From: Rhodoblastus acidophilus
Lineage (GTDB): Bacteria > Pseudomonadota > Alphaproteobacteria > Rhizobiales > Beijerinckiaceae
Length of the DNA stretch: 64,000 bases
NCBI RefSeq assembly: GCF_900187365.1
Contig: NZ_FYDG01000006.1
Span: 124,001 to 188,000 of the forward strand
Direction: 5' to 3'
Both the position numbers and the translations under genes were made by a program. Shown piece by piece: positions 51,725 through 61,134 of the stretch; the first letter of the stretch is position 1; every line of letters begins with the position of its first letter. The notes beneath the pieces were generated by a model. It did no database searches and was not told where the DNA came from. It saw only the letters and a list, made by a program, of their open reading frames with translations.

Positions 51725-52885
51725 TCAGATGAAGATGAGGCGCCGGGCGGGGTCGATCTCGGCCAGTTGACGGCCGATCTCGCTCCGGGCTTCCGACACG
51801 GTCGCCACCACCGGCCAGTCGCAGCTTTGGACGCCCGTTCGCGGGTCCACGGTCGGCCGCCGCACATCTCCGACCGTCACCTCGCCCGGCCGACGATCCA
51901 GCACCACCATGTTGCGGCAGTTGGCGAGGGGGCCGCCATTTTCGACCGACCGGCGGAAATTGTCGCCCGCGCCCCAGACCAATATGCCCTCGAATGTTTC
52001 CAACTGTCCGGCGACCGTTTTCGCTCGCGCCTTCTCCTGCCGGATGTAACCCTGCGCCTCATCGAGGAGGCTTGGTGAAACGAGATCGTCGCCGGACAGC
52101 CCTTTTCTGAACAGCATGCCGAGCGCCGGAAACTGGCCGTCATCGCGGTAGGGGAAGGCGTATTCGAAATGCTTGACGGCGCCGAACCCATAACGGCCCA
52201 GCAAGCCCGCCAGCGCCTGGGGCGTGAAGTGGTTGACGTGCAAGCGATCGAAATAATACAGAAATTCCCGGCGTTCGTAGGCGGCGTATTTCAGGGGATT
52301 GGGAACTTCCACGTAAAGAAGCCCATCCTCCGTCACCAGATCGTGGAGCAGAGTCAGCATGTCGAAATCGATCACATGCTCGATGACATGCGAGGCGATG
52401 ACGAGATCGTAGGGCGCGCCGCGCGCGCTGGCCTCCAGCCCGGCGATGGACAGATTGTCGAGGCCAAGCGCCGCCGCCTTGCGCGAGCCCTTGGAGGCGG
52501 CGGGGCCGGGATCGAAACCGACGAAGCGCGACGAGGGAAAGTGGGTGGCGAGTTCTACCAGCAGGCTGGCTTCCCCGCAGCCGAAATCGAGCACGCTTCG
52601 CGGCGCCGGCTCCCCGTCGAGCGCGGCGACGAGATGGTCTTTTTGCAAGATGGAGATCGGCGAACGGACCGCCCCGACGGCGACCTCCTGGTGAACGGTG
52701 TCATTGGCGACCGCCGCATAATAGGCGTCGTAGTCGCTCTGGCGGCCGCCGGTCACGAACAGGAAATTGTCATGCGCGCAGTGGCGCACCTCGACGTCGG
52801 TCGGCAATTGCATTTTCGCGCCGAACCGAAGCTGAAGCACCGTCGTGCTCGATTGGCCGCAAATGGGGCAGTGCGCGTTTCGCAT
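51725..52885 (-). CDS. SAM-dependent methyltransferase, sugar C-methyltransferase-like layout
   Basis: 386 residues from ATG 52885 (GAGGA upstream). N-terminal Zn-like motif CPICGQ ... RHCAHDN, central SAM domain (SVLDFGCGEASLLVELATHF, IASHVIEHVIDFDMLT, HFTPQALAGLLGRYGF) and a C-terminal domain starting with ILVWGAGDNFRRSV. Three-part layout (Zn, Rossmann, small C-terminal domain) matches deoxysugar C-methyltransferases of the NovU/TylCIII type and related sugar enzymes. Transcribed opposite to the rest of the island. Substrate unknown. Confidence 0.8.
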   Translation of the reverse strand: MRNAHCPICGQSSTTVLQLRFGAKMQLPTDVEVRHCAHDNFLFVTGGRQSDYDAYYAAVANDTVHQEVAVGAVRSPISILQKDHLVAALDGEPAPRSVLDFGCGEASLLVELATHFPSSRFVGFDPGPAASKGSRKAAALGLDNLSIAGLEASARGAPYDLVIASHVIEHVIDFDMLTLLHDLVTEDGLLYVEVPNPLKYAAYERREFLYYFDRLHVNHFTPQALAGLLGRYGFGAVKHFEYAFPYRDDGQFPALGMLFRKGLSGDDLVSPSLLDEAQGYIRQEKARAKTVAGQLETFEGILVWGAGDNFRRSVENGGPLANCRNMVVLDRRPGEVTVGDVRRPTVDPRTGVQSCDWPVVATVSEARSEIGRQLAEIDPARRLIFI

Positions 52886-52970
52886 TAAAGCGTCCTCAGG
52901 TCGTTGCACGGGCGCGCCTCAACCCGGCCTGAGCGGGTGGGACGCGGGCTTGCGGTTTTCCGGCTGCGTC

Positions 52971-53900
52971 TCAGGCGGCGATGATCGACGCGTTCACACG
53001 CGCCGCCGGCGTTTGCGCCGCCTTGGCCTGCGTCAGCTTCACGAGTTCGGCGAGTTGAATCTCGAAATTGTCCAGGAGGTTCTGGTAATTGAACTGCGCC
53101 GCGACGACGGTGTCGCGCGCGCGCTCGAGTTCCTGCGGCGAATCGCCCAAGGCGATGCCATCCAGGCCGTATTCGTGTTCTCCGAGCGAGGTCTTCAGAT
53201 AGGAATTGCGCATCAGCACGACCGGGCAGCCGCACAGCAGCGCCTCGATATTCAGCTGGGTGTCTTCGAAACTGTAGAAGACCTCAACCGAGCGCAGGAT
53301 GTCGGCGATGACCGCGGGCGTTTGCGAGTCCGGACGGCACTTGGTGATTTCGATGGCGCCATCGGGCAGGCCAAATACCTGCTGGCCATGCAGGTCGCGA
53401 TATTTATAGGCGTAGAACGCGGCGCCCTTGCGCAGGCGCGGCCGGCCGGGATTGAAGATCGAGCGGTCGACCAGCGGCATGTGCAGCACGGGCGCATCCG
53501 GGCCGCAGGCTTCCGCGAGTTTCTTCGTGAAGCCGAACGCCAGTTCCTCGGGCGCGTAAACCTTGTCGCCGCCGAGCAGGCCGGGATAGTTGAGCACGTA
53601 GCGCGCGACGCATTGCGCCTGCAGGGGATTGCCGACCACCACTTCGGGATAGACGACGATCGGGGTCAGGCCGTCGGCGCCATGGGCGTCGACGATCTCC
53701 GGCCGCAGCAACGGCGTGAGGAAATCCGGGTTGACGACCATGTCGGAGCCGCCATAGGCGAGAATATAGGCGCGCTCGCCCGTGCGGTTCAGCCAGTGGC
53801 AAAGCAAATGCAGCGCTTTCACCCCGCCCGATTGGGACGTGTAGTTGGGTGTGACGATATAATAGGGATGTCGCGTCAAATCCGGATAAATCGATTTCAT
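52971..53900 (-). CDS. glycosyltransferase-like protein
   Basis: 309 residues from ATG 53900 (MKSIYPDLTRHPYYIVTPNY). Signs of a GT-B fold: SGGVKALHLLCHWLNRTGER near the N-terminus and VFYSFEDTQLNIEALLCGCP in the C-terminal half, typical of nucleotide-sugar binding in GT families 1/4-like rhamnosyl or mannosyl transferases. It ends with a helical tail (DNFEIQLAELVKLTQAKAAQ). It may extend a glycan on flagellin or on a lipid. Divergent from fliF. The frame extends to 54083 but the ATG at 53900 is favoured. Confidence 0.75.
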   Translation of the reverse strand: MKSIYPDLTRHPYYIVTPNYTSQSGGVKALHLLCHWLNRTGERAYILAYGGSDMVVNPDFLTPLLRPEIVDAHGADGLTPIVVYPEVVVGNPLQAQCVARYVLNYPGLLGGDKVYAPEELAFGFTKKLAEACGPDAPVLHMPLVDRSIFNPGRPRLRKGAAFYAYKYRDLHGQQVFGLPDGAIEITKCRPDSQTPAVIADILRSVEVFYSFEDTQLNIEALLCGCPVVLMRNSYLKTSLGEHEYGLDGIALGDSPQELERARDTVVAAQFNYQNLLDNFEIQLAELVKLTQAKAAQTPAARVNASIIAA

Positions 53901-54094
53901 GGGCGTCCCGCCTGGCTCACGAAAGGACAGGCCGCGCGCATGGCGACCGTTGTTCCAATTAATGCGGCGTGGCTTGCGCCAATCATGCGGCGCGCGGCCG
54001 ACGCGAATATCTTTACGAAAAGTTGAGGCAAAACCCCCGCGCAAGTTTGGCCCCCGATGATGCCAGCGAAAATGTAACTTCACTGGATTAGGGT

Positions 54095-55732
54095 ATGAGC
54101 GCCCGAGAACAATTTGACCGTCTTTTATCGAACTTGCTCGCGCTCGGGCCGCGCCGTCTGTCGCTGTTGGCGGCGATTGGCGTGATCGTGTTCGGGCTCG
54201 TCGGCGCGGCCGGCTATTATCTCAGCCGTCCCACCAACGACATTCTTTACGCCGGCCTCGACAAGCAGGATGTGTCGCGCATTGGCGGCGCCCTGAAAGA
54301 GGCCGGCGTCGCCTTCGACGTTTCCGCCGACGGCGCCACGGTCTATGTCGCCTATGGCGACACAGCCCGAGCCCGCATGCTGCTCGCGGAGCAGGGCCTG
54401 CCCCGCTCCGCCGGCACGGGCTACGAACTGTTCGACAAGCTTGGCTCCCTCGGCCTGACCTCCTTCATGCAGGAGGTGACGCGCTTACGCGCGATGGAAG
54501 GCGAGCTGGCGCGCACGATCCAAACCATGCGCGGCGTCAAGGCCGCGCGCGTGCATCTCGTCATGCCCGACGAGGGCTCGTTCCGCCGCGCCAAGCAGCC
54601 GCCCTCGGCTTCGGTCGTCCTGCGCACCGAAGGCCAAGACAATGCGCTGATTTCCCAAGCGGTGCGCCACCTCGTCGCCTCCGCCGTCCCCGCCATGACC
54701 GTGGACCAGGTGACGGTGCTCAATGTCGACGGCACGCTGCTGGCTTCGGGCTCCGACGGAGCCGACGCCGGGCCGACCAAAATGCTGACCCTGGAAAAGA
54801 GCGTTTCCACCGAAATTCAGAACAACATCCGCCGCACGCTCGCGCCCTATCTCTCGCTGCGCAATTTCCAGATCAGCGTCGCCGCGCGTCTCAACACCGA
54901 TCGCAAGGAGACGACGCAGACCACCTACGACCCGGATTCGCGGGTTGAGCGCTCCGTGCGCACCATCAAGGAAACGCAGAACTCGCAGAACTCGTCGACG
55001 CAGTCGCCGACGTCGGTCGGCCGCAACGTGCCGCAGCCGCAGGCCTCCTCGGGCGATGGCAAGCAGGCCAACGAGGAAAGCAACAAGAAGGAGGAGCTGA
55101 CCAATTTCGAGCTGTCCTCCAAGATCACCAACACCGTGTCGAACGGCTACGCCATCGAGAGCCTGTCCGTCGCCGTGCTGATCAACCGGCAGGGAATCGC
55201 CTCGACGCTCGGCGACAAGGCGACGCCGGAGGCGGTCGACAAGGCGGTGGCCGAAATCGAGCAGCTGGTCGCCTCCGCCGCGGGCTTGCGCAAGGAACGC
55301 GGCGACTTGGTGAAGGTTTCGGCGGTGGATTTCGTCGACAGCGGCCGGGAGCTTGAGCCGGCGCCGCCGCTGCCGATCGTCGACGTGCTGATGCGGCAGT
55401 TCGGCAGCATCATCAGCGCGCTGGCTCTGCTGGGCGTCGCGGCCCTGGTGGTCTTCGTCGGGCTGCGTCCGGCCACGCGCGCGCTGCTCGAAATGCGCGA
55501 AACCGTCGGGGAGGGCGCGCTGGCGCTCGCCGGCGCCGCCGCCGGCGGGACGGACGGCCGGATCGAGCCGAATCTGATCGGCGACAGCGCGGAAGACCAG
55601 GCGCTGCTGGAAGATCTCAACGCCAAGCGCAACCGCAGCCCGCAGAAGCGGCTGGAGCAGATGGTCGAACTGGATGAGGTCCAGGCGGCGGCGATCCTCA
55701 AGCAATGGATCCGTCACGGAGAGCGCGCATGA
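54095..55732 (+). CDS. fliF: flagellar MS-ring protein FliF
   Basis: 545 residues. Two transmembrane segments (LSLLAAIGVIVFGLVGAAGY near residue 28; IISALALLGVAALVVFVGL near 450) flank a periplasmic ring-building domain (EGELARTIQTMRGVKAARVH, RAKQPPSASVVLRTEG). The C-terminal tail (RSPQKRLEQMVELDEVQAA) binds FliG. FliF is the first structure built. It leads the fliF-fliH-motB-motC-fliK-slt operon. Confidence 0.97.
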   Translation: MSAREQFDRLLSNLLALGPRRLSLLAAIGVIVFGLVGAAGYYLSRPTNDILYAGLDKQDVSRIGGALKEAGVAFDVSADGATVYVAYGDTARARMLLAEQGLPRSAGTGYELFDKLGSLGLTSFMQEVTRLRAMEGELARTIQTMRGVKAARVHLVMPDEGSFRRAKQPPSASVVLRTEGQDNALISQAVRHLVASAVPAMTVDQVTVLNVDGTLLASGSDGADAGPTKMLTLEKSVSTEIQNNIRRTLAPYLSLRNFQISVAARLNTDRKETTQTTYDPDSRVERSVRTIKETQNSQNSSTQSPTSVGRNVPQPQASSGDGKQANEESNKKEELTNFELSSKITNTVSNGYAIESLSVAVLINRQGIASTLGDKATPEAVDKAVAEIEQLVASAAGLRKERGDLVKVSAVDFVDSGRELEPAPPLPIVDVLMRQFGSIISALALLGVAALVVFVGLRPATRALLEMRETVGEGALALAGAAAGGTDGRIEPNLIGDSAEDQALLEDLNAKRNRSPQKRLEQMVELDEVQAAAILKQWIRHGERA

Positions 55733-56490
55733 AACCGGTTCCGTTCGCCGAGTATTTGGCGCGCCAGCAGGCCGCGGCGACGCCCGAGCCGCCCGAACCG
55801 CCCGCGCCATCATGGCCGCCGCCGCGCAAGCGGAGCGCCGATGAAAAGCCGGCGCGCCAGTCGCCGCTGCTGCGCCGCCCCGAGGCGCCGGAGGTCCGTC
55901 GCGACGTGCGTCAGGACGGTCGGCAGGAGCCCCGTTTCGCCGAGCCGCGGCCGGCGCCGTCGCCGGCGCACAAGCTCGAACAAACCCTGTTGAAAGCGTT
56001 TGAGGAGGGGCGGGAGGCGGCGCGTCACGAACTGGTCGAGGAGCGCGCCCGCCTCCGCGAGCAAATCGAGGCGCAGGCCGCCCAAGAGCGCGCGAAATGG
56101 GCGATGACCGAGGGAGAGCGGCTGTTCGAGGCGCATCGCGCCGCTTTCGCCGATTTCGAACAACGCTGCGCGCAGAGCGTCGCCAATATTTTGCGGCCTT
56201 TTCTCACCCAGTCGGTGATTACGCGCGTGACCGACGAACTGGTGCGGAATCTCGAAGTTCTGTTCGCCTCGCGCACCCATGCCTTATTTGAGATCAGCGG
56301 TCCTTCCGATCTGCTCGACGCGCTCAAGGCGAAGTTCGAGGGACGGTCGGCGTCGATCGCCTATGCGCTGAGCGACAGCATCGACGTGCGCGTGCGCGTC
56401 GAGGATACGATCATAGAAACACAACTGGCGGCCTGGATGCAGGCGCTGGGAGCGCTGCCGTCCGACGCGGAGCAAGGGAGCGGTTCGTGA
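55729..56490 (+). CDS. fliH: FliH-like flagellar assembly protein
   Basis: 253 residues, ATG overlapping the fliF stop (ATGA). Pro/Arg-rich N-terminus (residues 1-85), then a coiled coil (LEQTLLKAFEEGREAARHEL, RLREQIEAQAAQERAKWAMT) and a C-terminal domain (LTQSVITRVTDELVRNLEVL). Layout and position fit FliH, the negative regulator and anchor of FliI at FliN. Family similarity is weak, so the name rests partly on context. Confidence 0.75.
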   Translation: MKPVPFAEYLARQQAAATPEPPEPPAPSWPPPRKRSADEKPARQSPLLRRPEAPEVRRDVRQDGRQEPRFAEPRPAPSPAHKLEQTLLKAFEEGREAARHELVEERARLREQIEAQAAQERAKWAMTEGERLFEAHRAAFADFEQRCAQSVANILRPFLTQSVITRVTDELVRNLEVLFASRTHALFEISGPSDLLDALKAKFEGRSASIAYALSDSIDVRVRVEDTIIETQLAAWMQALGALPSDAEQGSGS

Positions 56491-57668
56491 GCGAAGAGGC
56501 CGAACAACAGGAAATCATCATCGTCCGCCGCCATGGCGGACACGAGGAGGGCCATCACGGCGGCGCATGGAAGATCGCCTACGCCGACTTCGTGACGGCG
56601 ATGATGGCCTTCTTTCTGGTGCTGTGGATTCTCAATTCGACCAACAAGGATAGCCAAACCATCATCGCCCGCTATTTCAATCCGGTGAAGATGGAGGATT
56701 TCGCCAAGAACAAGCGCGGAATCCGTGACGAAAAGCCCGACGACAAGCCTCCGACCAATGAGGGCGAGCCCGACAAGGCGCCGCCCGAGGGGCAGAAGGA
56801 GGGCAAGATGGAGCAAAAGGGCAAGGACCCCAGCAAGGACATCACCGCCAAGGCGCTGATGAACGAAGAGACGCTGTTCCAGAATCCCTATGCCGCCCTG
56901 GATCAGATCGCCGGCAAGGCCCCGGTCGAGAAGAAAAACAACAAGACGGGTTCGGCGGCGGAGTCGGGATCGGCCGACGCCTATCGCGATCCCTTCCGGG
57001 CCGCCGAGGGCGCGGCCGAAGACGCCGAGGCGGAAGACGACGAAGCGCAGCCGCCGGCGCCCGCGGCCGCTTCCGCGCAGGCGCAGGCGGAAACGGCCGC
57101 CGACGCCGCCAAGCCAGGCCAGAAAGGCAAGGCGGCGGCCGACCCGGCCGCGCAGGCGGCTTTGGCCGCTCAGACGGCGCAAGCCGCGCAGGAGGCGGCG
57201 GCCAAGGCCGAGGCGGACGCGCTGCAGAACCAGATCGCCGCCGCCGCCAAGACCGAGGTCGGCGACAACCAGCCGAAATTCACCGTGAAGGCGACGTCGG
57301 AAGGCCTGCTGATCAGCCTCACAGACAATGACAAGTTCGGCATGTTCGAGACGGGATCGTCGCAGCCCAATCCGAAAATGGTGCATCTGATGGAGCGGAT
57401 CGGCCGGATGCTGAACGCGCGCAAAGGCGACATCGTGCTGCGCGGGTTCACCGACTCGCGGCCGTTCAAGACCGGGACGTCCGACAATTGGCGGCTGTCG
57501 GCGTCACGCGCGCAAATGGCGCAGTTCATGTTGATGCGCGGCGGCCTCGACGCGGTGCGGCTCGAACGGATCGAAGGCTACGCCGATCGCAAGCCGATCA
57601 ATCCCGCCCAGCCTGAATCAGCGGAAAACCGCCGCATCGAGATCCTGTTGCGCAAGGCGCAGTCATGA
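56487..57668 (+). CDS. motB: flagellar stator protein MotB
   Basis: 393 residues from GTG 56487 overlapping fliH. A single transmembrane helix with the proton-channel Asp34 (WKIAYADFVTAMMAFFLVLW), a long Ala/Pro/Lys-rich linker (~80-250), and a C-terminal OmpA-like peptidoglycan-binding domain (VLRGFTDSRPFKTGTSDNWR, ASRAQMAQFMLMRGGLDAV, ENRRIEILL). The partner MotA is at 15360. Confidence 0.96.
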   Translation: MSEEAEQQEIIIVRRHGGHEEGHHGGAWKIAYADFVTAMMAFFLVLWILNSTNKDSQTIIARYFNPVKMEDFAKNKRGIRDEKPDDKPPTNEGEPDKAPPEGQKEGKMEQKGKDPSKDITAKALMNEETLFQNPYAALDQIAGKAPVEKKNNKTGSAAESGSADAYRDPFRAAEGAAEDAEAEDDEAQPPAPAAASAQAQAETAADAAKPGQKGKAAADPAAQAALAAQTAQAAQEAAAKAEADALQNQIAAAAKTEVGDNQPKFTVKATSEGLLISLTDNDKFGMFETGSSQPNPKMVHLMERIGRMLNARKGDIVLRGFTDSRPFKTGTSDNWRLSASRAQMAQFMLMRGGLDAVRLERIEGYADRKPINPAQPESAENRRIEILLRKAQS

Positions 57669-59362
57669 AAATTCCGAAGCTGAAGGTCTCGCTGCCCAAA
57701 CTCAAGCTGCCCAAACTCAAGCTCCCGAAAATCGGCATGCCTAAGATTGGTTTGCCGAAGATCGCCGCGCCCAAGCTATCGCTTCCCAAGCTGTCCGGGT
57801 TCAAATTCCTCAAGCGCAAGGGCAAGGCGGATCTTGAGGCGGCCGAGGCCGAGGCGCCCGCGGAAAAGATCGCGGAGGCGCTGGAGGAGGACGGCGCGGA
57901 AAAGCCGCAGGCCAAAGGCCGTTTTCCAAAGCTCAAGGGCAAGGCCCGCGTGCTGGTTCCACTTGCGGGCGCGCTGATCGTGGCCGCGCTGGGCGGCGGC
58001 GGTTATTTCGGCTGGCGCATGTTGCAGGGCCAGCCCGCCGCCCAGGGCGAGAGCGCGGCGTCCGCGCCGCAGGAGGCCGAGGCGAAGGCGGGCGGCGAAG
58101 GCAAGGACGCGGCGCCTCAGGCGGCGCAAGCGCATGGCGAAGGCGGCAAGCCGGAAGGCCATGCGGCTGGCGCCGCCGCGCCCGAGAGCAAGTCGGAAGG
58201 CGCCCCAGAGGGCGGCGGCGGCAAGCAAAAGGTCGTCGTGACGCCGCTGCCGCCGCCTTCGCCGCCGAGCGAGATCGTGACAATGGTGCGGCGTCTGCAG
58301 GATTTGCAGGAGAAGACCGCCGTTGGCGACGCCGCGGCCTTCGTGGAAATGCCCAAGCACCTGCGCAAGTTGGGGCGCGCGATTTTCGAGGCGCCGCCGG
58401 AAACCTGGCAGAGGCCCGACGACGCCCGCGCGCTGATCTGCTATCTGCTGCGCGGCGGCAGTTCGGAAGCCGGGCGCAAGGCGCTGTCGGCGGCCAAATT
58501 TTCTCCCGCCGAAGCGCCCTTCGTCAAGGCGGTGATCGCCTACCTTGAAAATCTCGAAGTCCCCGAACGCGATTACCTGCTCACGCTGGACCCTTTCGCG
58601 CTCGATCCGACGCTGGGTCCGTCGGTGGCCTTCGTCCAGTCGATTCTGCTGACGCCGCGCGACCGGGCGGCCGCCGTCGCCAAGCTCGATGTCGCGCGGC
58701 TGCTCGCGCCCGGCGGATTGGTGGAGGAGGCGTCGTTGCGCCGAGAAGTCGTCCTGCTGGCGGAGGATCGCCAATATGAGCGCTTCGCGTCGCTGGGGCG
58801 GCAATATTGGGCGCGGTTCCGCGCTTCGCCCTATGCGGAAAACTTCCTGCGCCAGTTCATGCTCGGCGTGGCGCGCGTCGCCCGGTCGATCAAGCTGGAG
58901 GAATGGAGCCAGCTCCAGGATTTCGTCGAAAGCCTCACGCCAGAAACCAAGCGCAACATTTATCTCACCGTGGCGCAGACGGCTTCCGTGGTTGGGAACG
59001 TCGATCTGGCGGCCATGGCGGCGAGCCGCGCGCGCGATCTGAGCGTGGACGGCTCGGAGGAGCGTCAACGCGCCAGCGTGTATGGCGCGCTGGCGGCGGT
59101 GGGGTCGGCCGATCCGGCGCGCAGCGCGCATTTGCTGGATGACGTCGATCGCGGCCGCCTGACACCGGCCGACCAGCCCCTGTACGACGCGGCGGCCTAT
59201 GTGGCCGGGCGGATATTCCGGGCTCCGGCCAAAGGGTTCAAGGAACAGCCCGCCGGGGACGCCAACGCGACCGACGCGGATCTGGCGCGGGCGGAAAAAT
59301 TGCTGAAGGACGGCGATGCTGTGATCGCGAGCGCGCGAAAAACCATGGCGAGGGAAAGATGA
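57665..59362 (+). CDS. motC: motor protein MotC with Lys-Pro-Leu repeat N-terminus
   Basis: 565 residues, ATG overlapping motB (ATGA). In rhizobia MotC is a periplasmic protein that binds MotB and controls motor speed. Here residues 1-55 are a chain of K(L/I)(G/K)xPK-type repeats (e.g. LPKLKLPKLKLPKIGMPKIG), followed by one membrane segment (~98-120; VLVPLAGALIVAALGGGGYF). The rest, from about residue 190, is helical-repeat-like (VRRLQDLQEKTAVGDAAAFV, FLRQFMLGVARVARSIKLEE). The repeat tail would lie in the cytoplasm. Chaperone MotE is encoded at 30448. Confidence 0.88.
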   Translation: MKIPKLKVSLPKLKLPKLKLPKIGMPKIGLPKIAAPKLSLPKLSGFKFLKRKGKADLEAAEAEAPAEKIAEALEEDGAEKPQAKGRFPKLKGKARVLVPLAGALIVAALGGGGYFGWRMLQGQPAAQGESAASAPQEAEAKAGGEGKDAAPQAAQAHGEGGKPEGHAAGAAAPESKSEGAPEGGGGKQKVVVTPLPPPSPPSEIVTMVRRLQDLQEKTAVGDAAAFVEMPKHLRKLGRAIFEAPPETWQRPDDARALICYLLRGGSSEAGRKALSAAKFSPAEAPFVKAVIAYLENLEVPERDYLLTLDPFALDPTLGPSVAFVQSILLTPRDRAAAVAKLDVARLLAPGGLVEEASLRREVVLLAEDRQYERFASLGRQYWARFRASPYAENFLRQFMLGVARVARSIKLEEWSQLQDFVESLTPETKRNIYLTVAQTASVVGNVDLAAMAASRARDLSVDGSEERQRASVYGALAAVGSADPARSAHLLDDVDRGRLTPADQPLYDAAAYVAGRIFRAPAKGFKEQPAGDANATDADLARAEKLLKDGDAVIASARKTMARER

Positions 59363-61134
59363 CGATGGGACTGACCGCGGCGGGACTCACACAGGGACCA
59401 GAGGGCGCGCTTACGCCGTCGCGCAGGCCGTCGCGGGACAATTCCAGCGCCTTCGAGGCCTTTGACGCCGCTATGGCGCAAAGCGAGGACGCGCCGGGGG
59501 AGGGCGATTCGCGTTCGGACGCGGCGGCGTCGCGCGATTCGGACGCAACGGCGTCCGACGCGGCGACCGCCAAGCTTGCGGACACGGCGTCGAATCCGTT
59601 GCTGACGCGGGCCGGCGACCGCCTCGCCAGCCGCATGGCGGCGTCCTGGCTCGGCGTTTCGGGTCAGGAGTCTTCACGGCAAAATGCTTCGAGCCAATTG
59701 ACGTCGAGTCCAATCACGTCGCGCCAAGATTCTTCGACGCCCGCTTCGACGCCCGTTTGGACGCTCGGCGGGACGGCGGACTCGTCCAACGGCGCCTCAA
59801 GCGACGCGAGCGTCGCCGCGGCCGCCAGCCAGGGCGCTTCGCCGCGCGATCCCCTCGCCGCCCTGCTCGCCAGCCCGGCCGGCCAGAGCGTCGATGAAGC
59901 CGCGCCGCAGCCGGCGCCGACCACGGCGGCCAGCCCGGCTTCGGTCCCGACAGACCCGCGCGTCCGCGATGCGGCGCCGACGGCGCCGGCCGATGCGTCG
60001 ATCGGCCAATCCCTCGACGCGTCGCGGCCGCAATCGCGCCCCGTGTCGACCGACGCGTCGTCGGCGCGCCGGACGACCCAATCGGATGACGGGGACGCCG
60101 CCGCCCCGGCGACAGCGGCGATGGCCAATGCAATGGGCCTGCCGGATCAACTCCTGCTGGCGGCGCAGGGCGCGGCGATGACGCAGACGGCCGCGCCGCC
60201 CGTTTCCGCCGCCCCGACGCGGAGCGCGGACGCCGGCGACCCCGCGGCGTTGTCCGCGACGGCGGAAGCGGTGGCGCGCATCGGCGCGGCGCTGACGGCC
60301 CCGGCGCAACCCCGGGCGAACCAGCCCGCCGTCGTCGAGCGGGAGCCGCAGACCGTTTCCGTTCACGTGGTTTCGCAGCAGAGCTGGCTGCCCCCGGTCG
60401 ATCCCAACCTGAGCGGCGGTTCGCAACCGCAGCCGCAATCGTTCGGGGAGAGCGGGGCGCAGTCGCAGAAGTCCTCAGATGGGGCTGTGAAGGGCGAGGC
60501 GACCGACCTCGAGGCGCCGGCGCCCGCCTGGTCGCAACCGGCCTCCTTGTCCAGCTTCACCGCGCTGACGTCCGGCTTCGGCGCCTCCGCCGCCGCCTCG
60601 GCGACGTCGACGGGAATCCATGGAGCCGAGGCGACCGGCGCCGCCGCGTCGGCGCGGCAGGACCTGCCAGCGGCGCCGGCGCCCACGCTGCGCCGCGACC
60701 TCGAAATCACCATGACCCCGCAGGACCTTGGCGGCCTTCAGGTCAAGCTGAAAAGCGCCGGCGACCGGCTTGAGCTCGCCTTCGTGGCGGATCGCGGCGA
60801 AACGGCGCGCATGATCTCCGACAAGACCGCGGCGCTTGAGACGCAGCTCACCGGCGCCGGCCTGGGTCTGGGCGGCGTGGCGATCAGCGCGAGCGCCGCC
60901 GGCGACATGTCGGGCGCCCAGACCGGGGGGCAGGGCGGTCAGGGATCGCACACGCCGTCGCAGGCCTTCGGCTCGGCCCAGGGCCAGAATGGCGGCCAGA
61001 GCGGCGGCGATTCCGAATCAACGCGCCAGGGGCGGAATTCCGCGGGGCGCGAACGGCAGCACGAGAGGAATGAACGCGGCGATGTTTCACGCGATGCGCG
61101 CGGCCCTTCTGGCGATCGCGGCCTGTACCTTTAG
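59359..61134 (+). CDS. fliK: flagellar hook-length control protein FliK (MotD type)
   Basis: 591 residues, ATG overlapping motC (ATGA). A long disordered Ala/Ser/Pro/Gln-rich region (1-430) acts as the molecular ruler; the C-terminal FliK domain (LRRDLEITMTPQDLGGLQVK, RLELAFVADRGETARMISDK) switches FlhB specificity. In rhizobia this gene is often called motD. The last ~65 bases overlap the transglycosylase gene. Confidence 0.9.
   Translation: MTMGLTAAGLTQGPEGALTPSRRPSRDNSSAFEAFDAAMAQSEDAPGEGDSRSDAAASRDSDATASDAATAKLADTASNPLLTRAGDRLASRMAASWLGVSGQESSRQNASSQLTSSPITSRQDSSTPASTPVWTLGGTADSSNGASSDASVAAAASQGASPRDPLAALLASPAGQSVDEAAPQPAPTTAASPASVPTDPRVRDAAPTAPADASIGQSLDASRPQSRPVSTDASSARRTTQSDDGDAAAPATAAMANAMGLPDQLLLAAQGAAMTQTAAPPVSAAPTRSADAGDPAALSATAEAVARIGAALTAPAQPRANQPAVVEREPQTVSVHVVSQQSWLPPVDPNLSGGSQPQPQSFGESGAQSQKSSDGAVKGEATDLEAPAPAWSQPASLSSFTALTSGFGASAAASATSTGIHGAEATGAAASARQDLPAAPAPTLRRDLEITMTPQDLGGLQVKLKSAGDRLELAFVADRGETARMISDKTAALETQLTGAGLGLGGVAISASAAGDMSGAQTGGQGGQGSHTPSQAFGSAQGQNGGQSGGDSESTRQGRNSAGRERQHERNERGDVSRDARGPSGDRGLYL

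Noticed and set aside
54044-54061. TTTGGCCCC...TGC upstream of fliF as a sigma-54 promoter
   Set aside because: The GG to GC distance is 13 and the middle does not match the consensus.
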